A stretch of 64,000 bases of DNA, from NCBI GenBank assembly GCA_945898095.1, contig CAMDHE010000004.1, forward strand, positions 1 to 64,000, written 5' to 3'. The translations under genes and the position numbers were made by a program. The notes under the pieces are model-generated. The model was not told the DNA's origin and made no database searches. It saw nothing but the letters and a program-made list of their open reading frames with translations. Position 1 is the first letter of the stretch; every line of letters starts with the position of its first letter. This stretch comes from Roseateles toxinivorans (GTDB lineage Bacteria > Pseudomonadota > Gammaproteobacteria > Burkholderiales > Burkholderiaceae_C). Of this stretch, positions 7,541 to 16,029 are shown piece by piece.

Positions 7541-8167
7541 ATGAACCACTCAAAACCGAAAATTCTGGTCTGGGACGCACCGGTTCGGGTGTTTCACTGG
7601 TTGCTGGTGCTGAGTTTTTTGGGCGCCTACCTCACCGCCGAAAGCGAACGCTGGCGCCTGCTGCATGTGACATTGGGCTACACCTTGGGTGGCCTGATCG
7701 CGTTCCGGGTGCTCTGGGGTCTGTGGGGCACGCCTTACGCGCGCTTCAGCAGCTTTGTACGCGGTCCGCGTGAGGTCAGGCGCTACCTGAGAACCTTGCT
7801 GAGCGGCAAGCCGGCGCACGCGGTCGGGCACAACCCGGCCGGCGCCGTGGCAATTGTGTTGCTGCTTCTGCTGGGGGTTGGCAGCGTGGCCAGTGGCTGG
7901 GCCCTCTACAACGACCTGGGTGGCAAACTGCTGGAAGAACTGCATGAAATCAGCGGCAACCTGATGCTGCTGGTGGTCGGTGTGCATTTGGCCGGCGTGG
8001 TGATTTCCAGTTGGCTGCACCGCGAAAATTTGGTGCACGCCATGCTGAGTGGCAAAAAATCGGGTGAGCCAAGTGAGGGCATTCGCCAGGCTTGGTGGCC
8101 TTTGGCCCTGCTGATCCTGCAATCGGTGCTCCTGTTTTGGTGGTTCCAATACCAAAGCGCGCCCTGA
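7541..8167 (+). CDS. Cytochrome b561-family membrane subunit
   Basis: A 208-residue protein of the cytochrome b561/Ni-Fe hydrogenase b-type family. It begins VWDAPVRVFHWLLVLSF, with the heme-ligand histidine in helix 1, and has four to five hydrophobic segments with further histidines (HVTLGYTLGGLIAF, LLEELHEISGNLMLLVVGVHLAGV). It should oxidise quinol in the membrane and pass electrons to the diheme cytochrome c and SHP encoded just upstream. Confidence 0.85.
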   Translation: MNHSKPKILVWDAPVRVFHWLLVLSFLGAYLTAESERWRLLHVTLGYTLGGLIAFRVLWGLWGTPYARFSSFVRGPREVRRYLRTLLSGKPAHAVGHNPAGAVAIVLLLLLGVGSVASGWALYNDLGGKLLEELHEISGNLMLLVVGVHLAGVVISSWLHRENLVHAMLSGKKSGEPSEGIRQAWWPLALLILQSVLLFWWFQYQSAP

Positions 8168-8226
8168 GGCCGGCGCCATCCACACCAAATGCCCGATGAT
8201 CGGACGTGTCAACCCAAGGAATTTTC

Positions 8227-8898
8227 ATGCGAATCTTGCTGGCTGAAGACGATGCCATGCTGGGAGATGGACTGCGTGCCGGTTTGCAACAGCAAGGCTT
8301 CTCGGTGGATTGGGTGCGCGACGGCCTGGCGGCCGAACGCGAATTATTTGCAGGCGACTATGCGGCAGCGGTGCTTGATCTCGGCTTGCCAATGAAAGAC
8401 GGCATCGAGGTCTTGACGTCGCTACGCGCCCGCAATATCAGCACCCCCATTTTGGTGTTGACCGCGCGTGACGCCATACCCGATCGCATTCTGGGTCTGG
8501 ATCTGGGCGCGGATGACTATGTCGTCAAACCCGTGGATCTGCATGAGCTCGGCGCCCGGCTGCGTTCCCTGGTACGGCGCTCCCATGGTCAGATGCAGGA
8601 CACCCTGACCTGTGGCGAGATCGTGCTTGAGCCCGCCTCCCGGCGCGTCAGTCTGAAGGGCGAGCCGGTGCTGCTGTCCACGCGGGAATTTGATCTGTTG
8701 CATGTCTTGATGCTGAACGCCGACCGCGTGATGTCGCGCGAACAACTTGAGCAGCAGCTATACAGCTGGGGCTATGAGGTCGACAGCAATGCCATCGAGG
8801 TTCACATTCACCATTTGCGCCGCAAGCTCCACGCTGACATGATTCAGACCGTGCGCGGCGTTGGTTACACCATGCTGCGAAAGCAGACCCCGACATGA
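8227..8898 (+). CDS. OmpR-family response regulator (QseB/PmrA-like)
   Basis: A 223-residue two-domain regulator. The receiver domain (1-115) has the acidic pair D8-D9, phospho-acceptor D51 in VLDLGLP, and the conserved lysine in DDYVVKPVD. The C-terminal winged helix (about 125-220) shows LSTREFDLLHVLM and VHIHHLRRKL. The ATG at 8227 gives the standard MRILLAEDD start; AAGGA lies about 10 bases upstream. The gene overlaps the histidine kinase gene by 4 bases (ATGA). Its position behind the SHP operon and the PmrA-type box at 6576 suggest it controls that operon. Confidence 0.9.
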   Translation: MRILLAEDDAMLGDGLRAGLQQQGFSVDWVRDGLAAERELFAGDYAAAVLDLGLPMKDGIEVLTSLRARNISTPILVLTARDAIPDRILGLDLGADDYVVKPVDLHELGARLRSLVRRSHGQMQDTLTCGEIVLEPASRRVSLKGEPVLLSTREFDLLHVLMLNADRVMSREQLEQQLYSWGYEVDSNAIEVHIHHLRRKLHADMIQTVRGVGYTMLRKQTPT

Positions 8899-10277
8899 AG
8901 TTGCGCCGCCTTGAATCCTTGCAGGCGCGTCTGCTGCTACCTCTGCTCGGGCTGGTCACCACCATCTGGCTGGGGGCTGCGATTCTGACCTGGGTGGATG
9001 CGCGCGAAGAACTCGACGACTTGCTGGACGGCCACCTTGCCCAAGCCGCCGCCATGCTGGTGGTGGTGCAGGCCCGCGCCGAAGACGATGGCGTGGTCAA
9101 CGCACCGGCATTGCACAAGTACTCGCCCCTGGTGGCATTTCAGGTGTTTCACGAAGGTCAATTGGCCATGCGTTCAGCCAACGCGGGCTCGCAGCCGATG
9201 TCAGGCAAAGCGCAAGGCTTCTCGACGGTGCGTCTGCCGGACGGCGAGCGCTGGCGGGTCTTTTCAACCCCCGGGATGGCGCGGGATGTGACTGTTTATG
9301 TGGGCGAAAAAATTGCTTCGCGCAACGAAATTCTCTGGGCTGTCTTGGACAGTCTGCTGATGCCGCTGTTGTACGCCTTGCCGCTGCTCGCGCTGGGCGG
9401 ATGGTGGGCGGTCCGCCAGGGGCTGGCCCCCTTGCGGCAGCTCGGGCAATTGCTGTCTCAGCGACAAGCTGCAGCGCTCAAGCAGGTAGAACTGCAGGAC
9501 ATGCCGACCGAAATGAGGCCGATGGTTGAGGCCTTGAATGATTTATTCGCCCGCATCGAAAGCATGATGATGTCCGAGCGCCGCTTTACCGCAGATGCCG
9601 CCCATGAACTGCGCACACCGATTGCCGGCATCCGGGCGCAGGCCCAAGTCGCGATGGGGGCGGTCGACGACCATGCCCAACGCCAGCATGCGCTGCAAGC
9701 GACGTTGGCCGGCTGCGACCGTGCCACGCGCCTGGTCGATCAACTGCTGACTCTGGCGCGCCTGGAAGCAGAGCCACAGCCGCTCGGGTCAGAGCCACTC
9801 CAGGTCGACCTCAGCCCGGTAGCCCGCCGGGTCGCCGCCGATCTGGCCCCCGCCGCCCTGGCACGCCAGCAGACCTTGACCCTGGATGCGGTGGCCAATT
9901 GCCCGGTGGCGGGCAATGACTTGCTGATCAGCGTGCTGGTGCGCAATTTGCTCGACAACGCCCTGCGCTACAGCCCGCAGGGGGCTGAAATTGAACTGTC
10001 GGTGACCCATTCGCCCGGCCAATCAGTCTTGTCCGTGCAAGACAGCGGACCCGGCATGACCGAGCCAGAGATGGCACGCCTGGGCGATCGTTTTTTCCGG
10101 GTACTCGGCCAGGATCAGCCCGGCAGCGGCCTGGGTTGGTCGATCGTGCGGCGTATCACCAATGTCTTTGGCGCCCGGATTCAGGTCGGGCGATCTGAGC
10201 GACTGGGCGGACTGGCGGTCACTGTGACCTGGCCCACCCTGCCGAAGGCAACACAGTTCCGGAAGGCGAGTCTGTGA
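8895..10277 (+). CDS. Membrane sensor histidine kinase (QseC-like)
   Basis: A 460-residue kinase with two transmembrane segments (about residues 13-33 and 155-175) bracketing a periplasmic sensor domain of about 120 residues. It has a H-box ADAAHELRTPIAGI, N-box LVRNLLDNALRY, G1 DSGPGM and G2 GSGLGWSIVRRI. It pairs with the upstream response regulator, with which its start overlaps by 4 bases. The short sensor domain and family resemblance suggest QseC/PmrB type; the signal is unknown. The neighbouring cytochromes suggest O2, NO or redox state. Confidence 0.9.
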   Translation: MKLRRLESLQARLLLPLLGLVTTIWLGAAILTWVDAREELDDLLDGHLAQAAAMLVVVQARAEDDGVVNAPALHKYSPLVAFQVFHEGQLAMRSANAGSQPMSGKAQGFSTVRLPDGERWRVFSTPGMARDVTVYVGEKIASRNEILWAVLDSLLMPLLYALPLLALGGWWAVRQGLAPLRQLGQLLSQRQAAALKQVELQDMPTEMRPMVEALNDLFARIESMMMSERRFTADAAHELRTPIAGIRAQAQVAMGAVDDHAQRQHALQATLAGCDRATRLVDQLLTLARLEAEPQPLGSEPLQVDLSPVARRVAADLAPAALARQQTLTLDAVANCPVAGNDLLISVLVRNLLDNALRYSPQGAEIELSVTHSPGQSVLSVQDSGPGMTEPEMARLGDRFFRVLGQDQPGSGLGWSIVRRITNVFGARIQVGRSERLGGLAVTVTWPTLPKATQFRKASL

Positions 10278-10515
10278 TCATATTGAGGGTCATTCGTACC
10301 GCTTACGCCGCAGCCGTTTTCCCTTGATTTCAGCCCTCAGGCAGGGCGCCAAAGGCGAGGCGGCGCTGACTGCAGCAGGCCCTGTTGAGGCCATCAGAAG
10401 ATACCCTTTGCCGCAGGATTTTTTCTACCCCGCAGCGGTGACCTGACCCCGGGTTCTAAACCGAAAAGGTTTCAGGTGTTGAGCCTTGCTTTCAGCCTGA
10501 TTTTGGGTGACGGTT
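10278..10515. other. Spacer without a recognisable gene
   Basis: Some 240 bases follow the kinase stop. A weak inverted repeat (CAGGGC...GCCCTG around 10336-10383) is present but there is no clear U-tract, so I do not call a terminator. No convincing coding frame is seen. Confidence 0.4.
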
Positions 10516-10665
10516 TCAAGCGTGCAAATGAAACACCTTGTTCATGATTTTCCAATGCCCATCGAGTTTCAGAAGCGTGAAGAAATCTGAGAATCGGTGC
10601 CCCGTCCAATTATCGCTTTCGACTCTGGCGACCGCGATCGTTTCGACAACTTCGACCGCTTCGAT
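10516..10665 (-). pseudogene. C-terminal remnant of an NTF2-like (lumazine-binding family) protein
   Basis: Reading leftward directly after the fccB stop codon, 49 codons and a TGA encode VEVVETIAVARVESDN, then WTGHRFSDFFTLLKLDG, then HWKIMNKVFHLHA. This is the C-terminal beta-sheet of SnoaL/NTF2-like small proteins, where F-D-F-x-L-L-K-x-x-G-x-W-K-I-x-N-K-x-F is typical. There is no start codon and the N-terminal half is missing. It is a truncated gene, joined flush to fccB. Confidence 0.6.
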
Positions 10666-11976
10666 TCAGAGCAAGGTATCTGCCCAGATATTGCTGGCCC
10701 AATTGAGCGCGTAGACGCCTTCGAGTTCGTTCGGCGCCAGGCTCAGCCCGCCCGATCCGGCCACTGTCTTGAAGGTTTTTTCGGCCTTCACATATTCGTG
10801 CACGCTGGCCACATGAATGACATTCTTGTTGTCGACAAAGCTGTAGCAGGTATTGGTCAGCATCGGAGCCGGGTTGATTTCCCAGCCGGACAGTTCAGCC
10901 ACTATGGCGGCTGCCGCCACCTTGCCATGGCTGTTGGCCATATGGCCGCTCTTGGGCATGGCAGGGGCGAGTTGGATGGAGTCTCCGAGCACGTGAACGT
11001 CTTTGGCCGCGGTCGATTCAAAATTGAGGTAGTTGACACCACACCAGCGGCTGTTGGCCTGATTGTTCAGCCCGGTCTGCACAGCGATGCTGCCCGCGCG
11101 CATCGGAGGCAAAACGTTCAGCACCTGCGCTTTGACATCGTCATGAATCTCGAACTTGATCACCCCCGCCTTGGCGTCGACCGCTACGGCTTTGTGCTGA
11201 CTGCGATATTCGACCATGCCCTTGTATTGCTCGGCCCAGACTTTTTTGAACAGCGCCCCCTTGGAGGTGACATCGGGGTTGGCGTCCAGAATCAGCACCT
11301 TGCTGCGCGGCTTGAAGGCCTTGAAATAGCCGGCCACCACCGATGCCCGTTCGTAAGGACCGGGTGGGCATCGGTACGGCGCTTCAGGAATGGCGATCGC
11401 AAAAACCCCGCCATCGGGCATCGCTTCGAGTTGCCTGCGCAAGGCAACCGTCTCGGCGCCAGCTTTCCATGCCTGCAATATCTGGCCGGAAGCGTTGGCG
11501 GCTCGAAGGCCCTCGATGCTGTCCAGCATCAGTTCAATGCCGGGCGACACCACCAGCTTGTCGTAGCTGATCGTGGCACCGCCAGCCAAGGTGACGACCT
11601 TGCGCTGGGTATCAATCGCGCTGGCCATGTCTTTCACCACAGTCACCCCATGACGCCGGCTGAGCGCCGTGTAGGGCACGGTGAGGTCGGAGAGTTGCTT
11701 GCCGCCACTGAGCACGAGATTCGAAATCGGACAGGACATGAAGGCATCCTGTGGCTCGATCAACACGACGTCGATCCTGTAATCCGAGAACAAGCGAACA
11801 TATTTGGCGGCCGTGGCGCCACCATAGCCGCCACCAATCACGACCACCTTGGCACGTGACGGCACGGGACTGGTGGCACAAGCAGCCAAGCCGAGGAGAC
11901 TGAATGCTGCAGCGGATTGCAGAAGGGTGCGGCGCTGCAGACGGGGCTGCTTCAGCGTTGATGAGGTCGAGGTCAT
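10666..11976 (-). CDS. fccB: Flavocytochrome c sulfide dehydrogenase, flavoprotein subunit
   Basis: A 436-residue FAD protein of the FccB/SoxF family, oxidising sulfide in the periplasm and passing electrons to the cytochrome subunit encoded just upstream. A twin-arginine signal (Q-RR-TLLQS at 14-21) and a cleavage region LLGLAAC (C33) precede the FAD-binding fold VVVIGGGYGG (44-53). FMSCPISN holds the conserved cysteine near the flavin, and RCPPGPYERA is also typical. Length is normal for FccB. The stop codon is followed immediately by an NTF2-like remnant, so the last few residues (WADTLL) may have been altered by that junction. Confidence 0.85.
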   Translation of the reverse strand: MTSTSSTLKQPRLQRRTLLQSAAAFSLLGLAACATSPVPSRAKVVVIGGGYGGATAAKYVRLFSDYRIDVVLIEPQDAFMSCPISNLVLSGGKQLSDLTVPYTALSRRHGVTVVKDMASAIDTQRKVVTLAGGATISYDKLVVSPGIELMLDSIEGLRAANASGQILQAWKAGAETVALRRQLEAMPDGGVFAIAIPEAPYRCPPGPYERASVVAGYFKAFKPRSKVLILDANPDVTSKGALFKKVWAEQYKGMVEYRSQHKAVAVDAKAGVIKFEIHDDVKAQVLNVLPPMRAGSIAVQTGLNNQANSRWCGVNYLNFESTAAKDVHVLGDSIQLAPAMPKSGHMANSHGKVAAAAIVAELSGWEINPAPMLTNTCYSFVDNKNVIHVASVHEYVKAEKTFKTVAGSGGLSLAPNELEGVYALNWASNIWADTLL

Positions 11977-11985
11977 GGTCGTCCT

Positions 11986-12321
11986 TTACTTTTTCTGCGC
12001 GGCGAAATAGGTGGCGATCGCATCGATCTGACCATCGCTATAGCCCTTGCTGATCTGATGCATGACGGTGGCAGCACGGGTTCCGGCTTTGAAGGCCTTC
12101 ACTTGCGTGATCAGATAGTCCTTGTCGAGTCCGGCCAGCGCGACCACTTGCGAGCCCGCGACAGCCCTTCCATCGGTGCCATGGCAATTGGCGCAGGTTG
12201 CGGCCAGGCTCCTGACGTAAAGCATTTGCTGCGTTGCAGCTCCTTGCGCCTGCGCCAAGCCCGCCAGGCTCCACAAGCCAGCGGCCAAGCATGGGAACCA
12301 GAGCATTTTTCTTGTTGCCAT
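11986..12321 (-). CDS. fccA: Monoheme cytochrome c, sulfide dehydrogenase cytochrome subunit
   Basis: A 111-residue exported class I cytochrome c with a signal peptide (LAAGLWSLAGLAQAQ), one heme site CANCHGTDG and a C-terminal methionine in VMHQISKGYSDGQ as candidate sixth ligand. The start at about 12321 is preferred because GGAGGAGA lies 5-10 bases upstream; a longer frame to 12363 is possible. The gene ends 9 bases before fccB, so the pair forms an operon. The monoheme form differs from the diheme FccA of purple sulfur bacteria. Confidence 0.8.
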   Translation of the reverse strand: MATRKMLWFPCLAAGLWSLAGLAQAQGAATQQMLYVRSLAATCANCHGTDGRAVAGSQVVALAGLDKDYLITQVKAFKAGTRAATVMHQISKGYSDGQIDAIATYFAAQKK

Positions 12322-12649
12322 CAGATCTCTCCTCCATTGGTTGTCGAGATTCAACAATTTCATTGCCAGTCATTGCGGCGCCATGCTTGCCGGCAATACT
12401 GGCTGCCATCGGCGCTGCAGATAGAACCTCAGCGATCGAGCCTCAGTGATGGCTCTTGGGCCACCAAAGTCGTTTTCAACGACATTTCGAGGGCAAGGCC
12501 GCAACTATCGCACCGCTCGGCAAGCGTTGGCCATCAGGATTACCCTCACCCTTCGGGCCGACATGCGCCGGCATTTCAGGATCAGGATTTTCGGCTGGTC
12601 ACGGTCCGGCCTCGCGCCGGGCTCCGCATCGACTTTAGGGGAACCGGAA
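12322..12649. other. Spacer between fccA and the ABC importer genes
   Basis: About 330 bases with no convincing gene. It holds the third copy of AACTATCGCACC (12503-12514), preceded by GGGCAAGGCCGC. The fccAB promoter must lie near its left end, but no clear -35/-10 pair was identified. Confidence 0.4.
12503..12514 (+). repeat. Intergenic motif AACTATCGCACC (copy 3)
   Basis: Third exact copy of the 12-mer, inside the 330-base spacer between fccA and livF-like. No motif A end is recognisable next to this copy. Confidence 0.5.
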
Positions 12650-13363
12650 TCAGACCCCCAGATAGGCCGACAAAGCCGGATCGGCGCTGACTGCGTCCGC
12701 CCTGCCCTGCAGCACGACCTGGCCTTTTTGCAGCACCAGGGCCTGGTCTGAATGGGCCAGCACCTTGCGGTAATCGCGGTCGACGATCAAGGTGGCGATG
12801 CCGCTGGCGCGGATCTCGCCGATGACGCGCCAGATGTCGGCCACGATCAGTGGTGCCAGGCCTTCGGTGGCCTCGTCAAGGACGATCAGCTCGGGGTGAG
12901 TCATCAGCGCGCGGCCGATCGAGAGCATCTGCTGCTCGCCGCCTGACAACTGCGCGCCAAGGTTGTTGATGCGTTCCTGCAAGCGCGGGAAAGTCTCCAG
13001 CACGCGCTCGAGCGGCCAGTCATTGCGGCCATCGACGCCGCGCCTCGCCGCCATGCACAGGTTTTCGCGTACCGACAGGTTTGGAAACACGCCGCGCCCC
13101 TCAGGCACATAGGCCAGCCCCAGACGCGCGACCTGATGCGGTTTGAACTGCGAGGCATCTTGCCCGAACAGCTGGATCCGGCCTTGGCGCTGCACCACAT
13201 GGCCAAGCAATGTGCGGATCAAGGTGCTCTTGCCCATGCCATTGCGGCCCAGCAGCCCGACGGTGGCGCCGCGGGCGATCTGCAGGTCTATGCCATGCAG
13301 CACATGGCTGGAACCGTACCAGGCATGCAGGCCGCGGGCGTCGACGATCAAGTCTTCGCCCAT
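12650..13363 (-). CDS. Branched-chain-type ABC importer ATPase (LivF-like), box cluster
   Basis: A 237-residue ATP-binding subunit of the HAAT (Liv) class. Walker A is GLLGRNGMGKST, the signature is QLSGGEQQMLSIGRAL and Walker B is LIVLDEATEGLAP. It starts 1 base after the LivG-like stop and is the last gene of the leftward box operon, which also encodes benzoate-CoA ligase and BoxD. The importer very probably takes up benzoate or a related aromatic acid, as Liv-type systems in other box clusters are thought to do. Confidence 0.9.
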   Translation of the reverse strand: MGEDLIVDARGLHAWYGSSHVLHGIDLQIARGATVGLLGRNGMGKSTLIRTLLGHVVQRQGRIQLFGQDASQFKPHQVARLGLAYVPEGRGVFPNLSVRENLCMAARRGVDGRNDWPLERVLETFPRLQERINNLGAQLSGGEQQMLSIGRALMTHPELIVLDEATEGLAPLIVADIWRVIGEIRASGIATLIVDRDYRKVLAHSDQALVLQKGQVVLQGRADAVSADPALSAYLGV

Positions 13364-13364
13364 C

Positions 13365-14117
13365 TCAATGTTCTCCCAGATAGGCGATGCGGACTTCAGC
13401 GCTGTTGCGCACGAAGTCGGGTGTGCCGGAAGCGATCACCGACCCGTTGACCATCACCGTGATGCAGTCGGCGATGCGGAACACTGCATCCATGTCATGT
13501 TCGACCAGCAAGATCGCGTGGCCGGTTTTCAGCTCGGCCAGCAGCGCCAGCATGCGTTCGGTCTCTTCGGCGCCCATGCCGGCCAGAGGTTCGTCGAGCA
13601 GGAGCACCTGCGGCTCGATCGCCAGGCACATCGCGATCTCCAGCTGTCGCTTCTGGCCATGGGAAAGCAGGCCCGCTGGCCGGTCAAGCAGATCGTCGAG
13701 TCCGGCATGCGTAGCTGCCTGCCTGGCCGCACCACAACTGGCCTCGCAGCTCTGGGCATCGCGCCACCAGACCCAGGGCTTCTGGGTCCTGGCCTGGGCC
13801 GCCAGGCGGCAGTTTTCAAACACGCTGAAGTCGGGATAGATGGTGTTGCGCTGATAGCTGCGCCCGAGCCCATGGCGGGCGCGGCGCGGCTGCGACCAGC
13901 GGGTCACGTCCTGCCCGAGCAGTTCGACCTGCCCGCTACTCGGTGCCAACTCACCGGAAAGGATGTTGATCAAGGTCGACTTACCGGCGCCATTGGTGCC
14001 GATCAAGGCATGCACGCTGCCGCGTTGGAGGTCAACCGAAACCTCATTGAGCGCCAGCAGGCCGCCCCAGCGGCGCGTGATCCCGCGCCCGCGCAAGAGC
14101 AATTCGGAATCAGCCAT
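13365..14117 (-). CDS. Branched-chain-type ABC importer ATPase (LivG-like), box cluster
   Basis: A 250-residue ATPase with Walker A IGTNGAGKSTLINIL, signature LLSHGQKRQLEIAMCLA and Walker B VLLLDEPLAGM. The LSHGQ form of the signature replaces the usual LSGGQ. It overlaps the LivM-like gene by 8 bases and is followed 1 base later by livF-like, so the genes are tightly coupled. It forms the ATPase pair with that protein in the presumed benzoate importer. Confidence 0.9.
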   Translation of the reverse strand: MADSELLLRGRGITRRWGGLLALNEVSVDLQRGSVHALIGTNGAGKSTLINILSGELAPSSGQVELLGQDVTRWSQPRRARHGLGRSYQRNTIYPDFSVFENCRLAAQARTQKPWVWWRDAQSCEASCGAARQAATHAGLDDLLDRPAGLLSHGQKRQLEIAMCLAIEPQVLLLDEPLAGMGAEETERMLALLAELKTGHAILLVEHDMDAVFRIADCITVMVNGSVIASGTPDFVRNSAEVRIAYLGEH

Positions 14118-15108
14118 GCTTCACCTCGGCGCCATCGGTACCGATCAGACGCCCGCGCAACCTCAAGGCGAGCTGCTCGGGGATGCCGACCAGACCCCGC
14201 GGCAACAGCGCCACGCTGGCGATGATGGTCAGTCCCAGGCCCAGATGCCAATGCTTGGCAAACTCGCCGAAGATCGCTTCCGATTTAAAGAACTCCTGCA
14301 GCAAGGCAAAGGCAAAAGCACCCAGCAAGGCACCGCGCAGATGGCCCAGTCCGCCCAGGATGATCATGATCAGCACCTCGCCGGACAGATGCCAGCTGAT
14401 CAGTTCCGGATTGACAAAACCGTCCTTGACCGCAAACAGGAAACCGGCAAGCCCCGCGATGCCGCCCGAGATCACGAAGGCGGCCAACTTGTAGGGATAG
14501 GTCGAAAAACCAGTGGCCCGCATGCGCTGCTCGTTGATCCTGATACCGGCCAGCGCCCTGCCGAAACGCGATCGCAGCAACAGCGCCAGGAAGGCAAAGA
14601 CCGCCAGCAGGCAGACCAGCGTGAAGTGATAAAGCTGCAGCGGCTTGTCGAGGTCGAGCCAAGCACCCAGCAAGGGCTTGCTGTTCAGGTAGATGCCGTC
14701 GGTGCCTCCGCCCAGCGAAGTGTCATGCACGACGTAATAAGCCATCTGCGCAAAGGCCAGCGTCACCATGATGAAGTAGACGCCCTTGGTGCGCAGCGAC
14801 AAGGCGCCGACGAACAAGGCATACAGCGCTGCCGCGATGACGCAGGCCGGCAGCAGCCACAGCAGCGATGCTGATGAACCGTCATGCGGCGACAGCAACA
14901 CCGCGGCATAGGCGCCGATGCCGAAGAATGCGGCCTGACCGAAACACACCAGACCAGTGCTGCCGACCAACAGCTCGAGGCTGAGGGCGAAGACGGCAAA
15001 GATCATGATCTTGGTGACCAGATCGACCTCATATTTGCCGGCCCATTGCGGCAACAGAGCCAGCAGCGCGAAGACTGCGGCGACGACGATGACTTTGGAT
15101 TTATTCAC
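14110..15108 (-). CDS. ABC importer permease (LivM-like), box cluster
   Basis: A 332-residue permease with about nine hydrophobic segments, and the family landmarks GAYAAVLLSPHDGS, LALLLRSRFGRALAGIRINEQRMRATGF and LGGLGHLRGALLGAF. The start codon is GTG at 15108 with only a weak ribosome-binding site; no better start is visible. It lies 15 bases after the LivH-like gene and partners it as the second permease. Confidence 0.9.
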   Translation of the reverse strand: MNKSKVIVVAAVFALLALLPQWAGKYEVDLVTKIMIFAVFALSLELLVGSTGLVCFGQAAFFGIGAYAAVLLSPHDGSSASLLWLLPACVIAAALYALFVGALSLRTKGVYFIMVTLAFAQMAYYVVHDTSLGGGTDGIYLNSKPLLGAWLDLDKPLQLYHFTLVCLLAVFAFLALLLRSRFGRALAGIRINEQRMRATGFSTYPYKLAAFVISGGIAGLAGFLFAVKDGFVNPELISWHLSGEVLIMIILGGLGHLRGALLGAFAFALLQEFFKSEAIFGEFAKHWHLGLGLTIIASVALLPRGLVGIPEQLALRLRGRLIGTDGAEVKHG

Positions 15109-15123
15109 GGATTCGATTTCAAT

Positions 15124-16005
15124 TCAGCCGGCTTTGAACAGGCCGTCGGGCTTCCACAGCAGGATCAAGGCCATCAATAGGTAGACCAGCACACCCGAGG
15201 CCTGCGGCAGCAGCACCTTTCCGAAGGTGTCGACCAGGCCGATCAGCAGCGAGGCCGCCAGCGCACCGCGGATCGAACCGATGCCGCCGATGACGACAAC
15301 GACAAAGCACAGGATCAGCACGCTGTTGCCCATGCCCGGATAGACCGAAGAAACTGGCGCTGCGACCATGCCGGCCAGCACGGCAATCGCCACGCCGGCG
15401 GCAAACACCACCCGATACAAAAACTTGATGTCGATGCCCAACGACTGGACCATCTCGCGGTTGCTGCTGCCGGCGCGAATCATCATGCCCAGCCGGGTGC
15501 GGGTGAAGACAAAGTACATACCCAGGGCCAGCAGCAGGCAGACCCCAGAAACGAAGAGCCGGTAGACCGGGTAGGTCATCAGCTCACCCAGCGGCAGCGA
15601 ACCGGCCAGCAACTCGGGCATCGCCACGCCATGCACATCGTCGCCGACCAGCAGGCTGCGCAATTCCTCGAAGACAAGGATCAGCCCGTAGGTCATCAGC
15701 ACCTGCTGCAGATGCTCGCGTTCATAGAGGAAGCTGAAGAACGCCCATTCCAGCAGATAGCCCAGCAGCACGGCCAGCAAAACGCCCACCAGCAAGGTGG
15801 CAAAAAAACCGCCGCCAAAAATGCTGCCCACGACAGGCGCCAGGGCATAAGCCATGTAGGAGCCCATCATGTAGAAGCTGCCATGGGCGAGGTTGATCAC
15901 GCCCATGATGCCGAAGATCAGGCTCAGGCCCGATGCCACCAGAAACAGCAGCAAACCGTATTGCAGCGAGTTCAGGCATTGAATGAGAAAAATCGTCAGA
16001 TCCAT
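15124..16005 (-). CDS. ABC importer permease (LivH-like), box cluster
   Basis: A 293-residue permease. FGIMGVINLAHGSFYMMGSY near the N-terminus and FVVVVIGGIGSIRGALAASLLIGL near the C-terminus are LivH hallmarks, and several transmembrane helices lie between. It starts 24 bases after the solute-binding protein gene in the leftward box operon. Confidence 0.9.
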   Translation of the reverse strand: MDLTIFLIQCLNSLQYGLLLFLVASGLSLIFGIMGVINLAHGSFYMMGSYMAYALAPVVGSIFGGGFFATLLVGVLLAVLLGYLLEWAFFSFLYEREHLQQVLMTYGLILVFEELRSLLVGDDVHGVAMPELLAGSLPLGELMTYPVYRLFVSGVCLLLALGMYFVFTRTRLGMMIRAGSSNREMVQSLGIDIKFLYRVVFAAGVAIAVLAGMVAAPVSSVYPGMGNSVLILCFVVVVIGGIGSIRGALAASLLIGLVDTFGKVLLPQASGVLVYLLMALILLWKPDGLFKAG

Positions 16006-16029
16006 CGCTGCAGTTCCGGCCTGGTTCGA

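Noticed and set aside
10330-10390. Possible terminator after the histidine kinase gene
   Set aside because: The stem is weak and interrupted and no U-tract follows.
12450-12640. Open frames in the fccA-livF spacer
   Set aside because: No ribosome-binding site, no recognisable family, and frames open on several strands, as expected by chance at this GC content.
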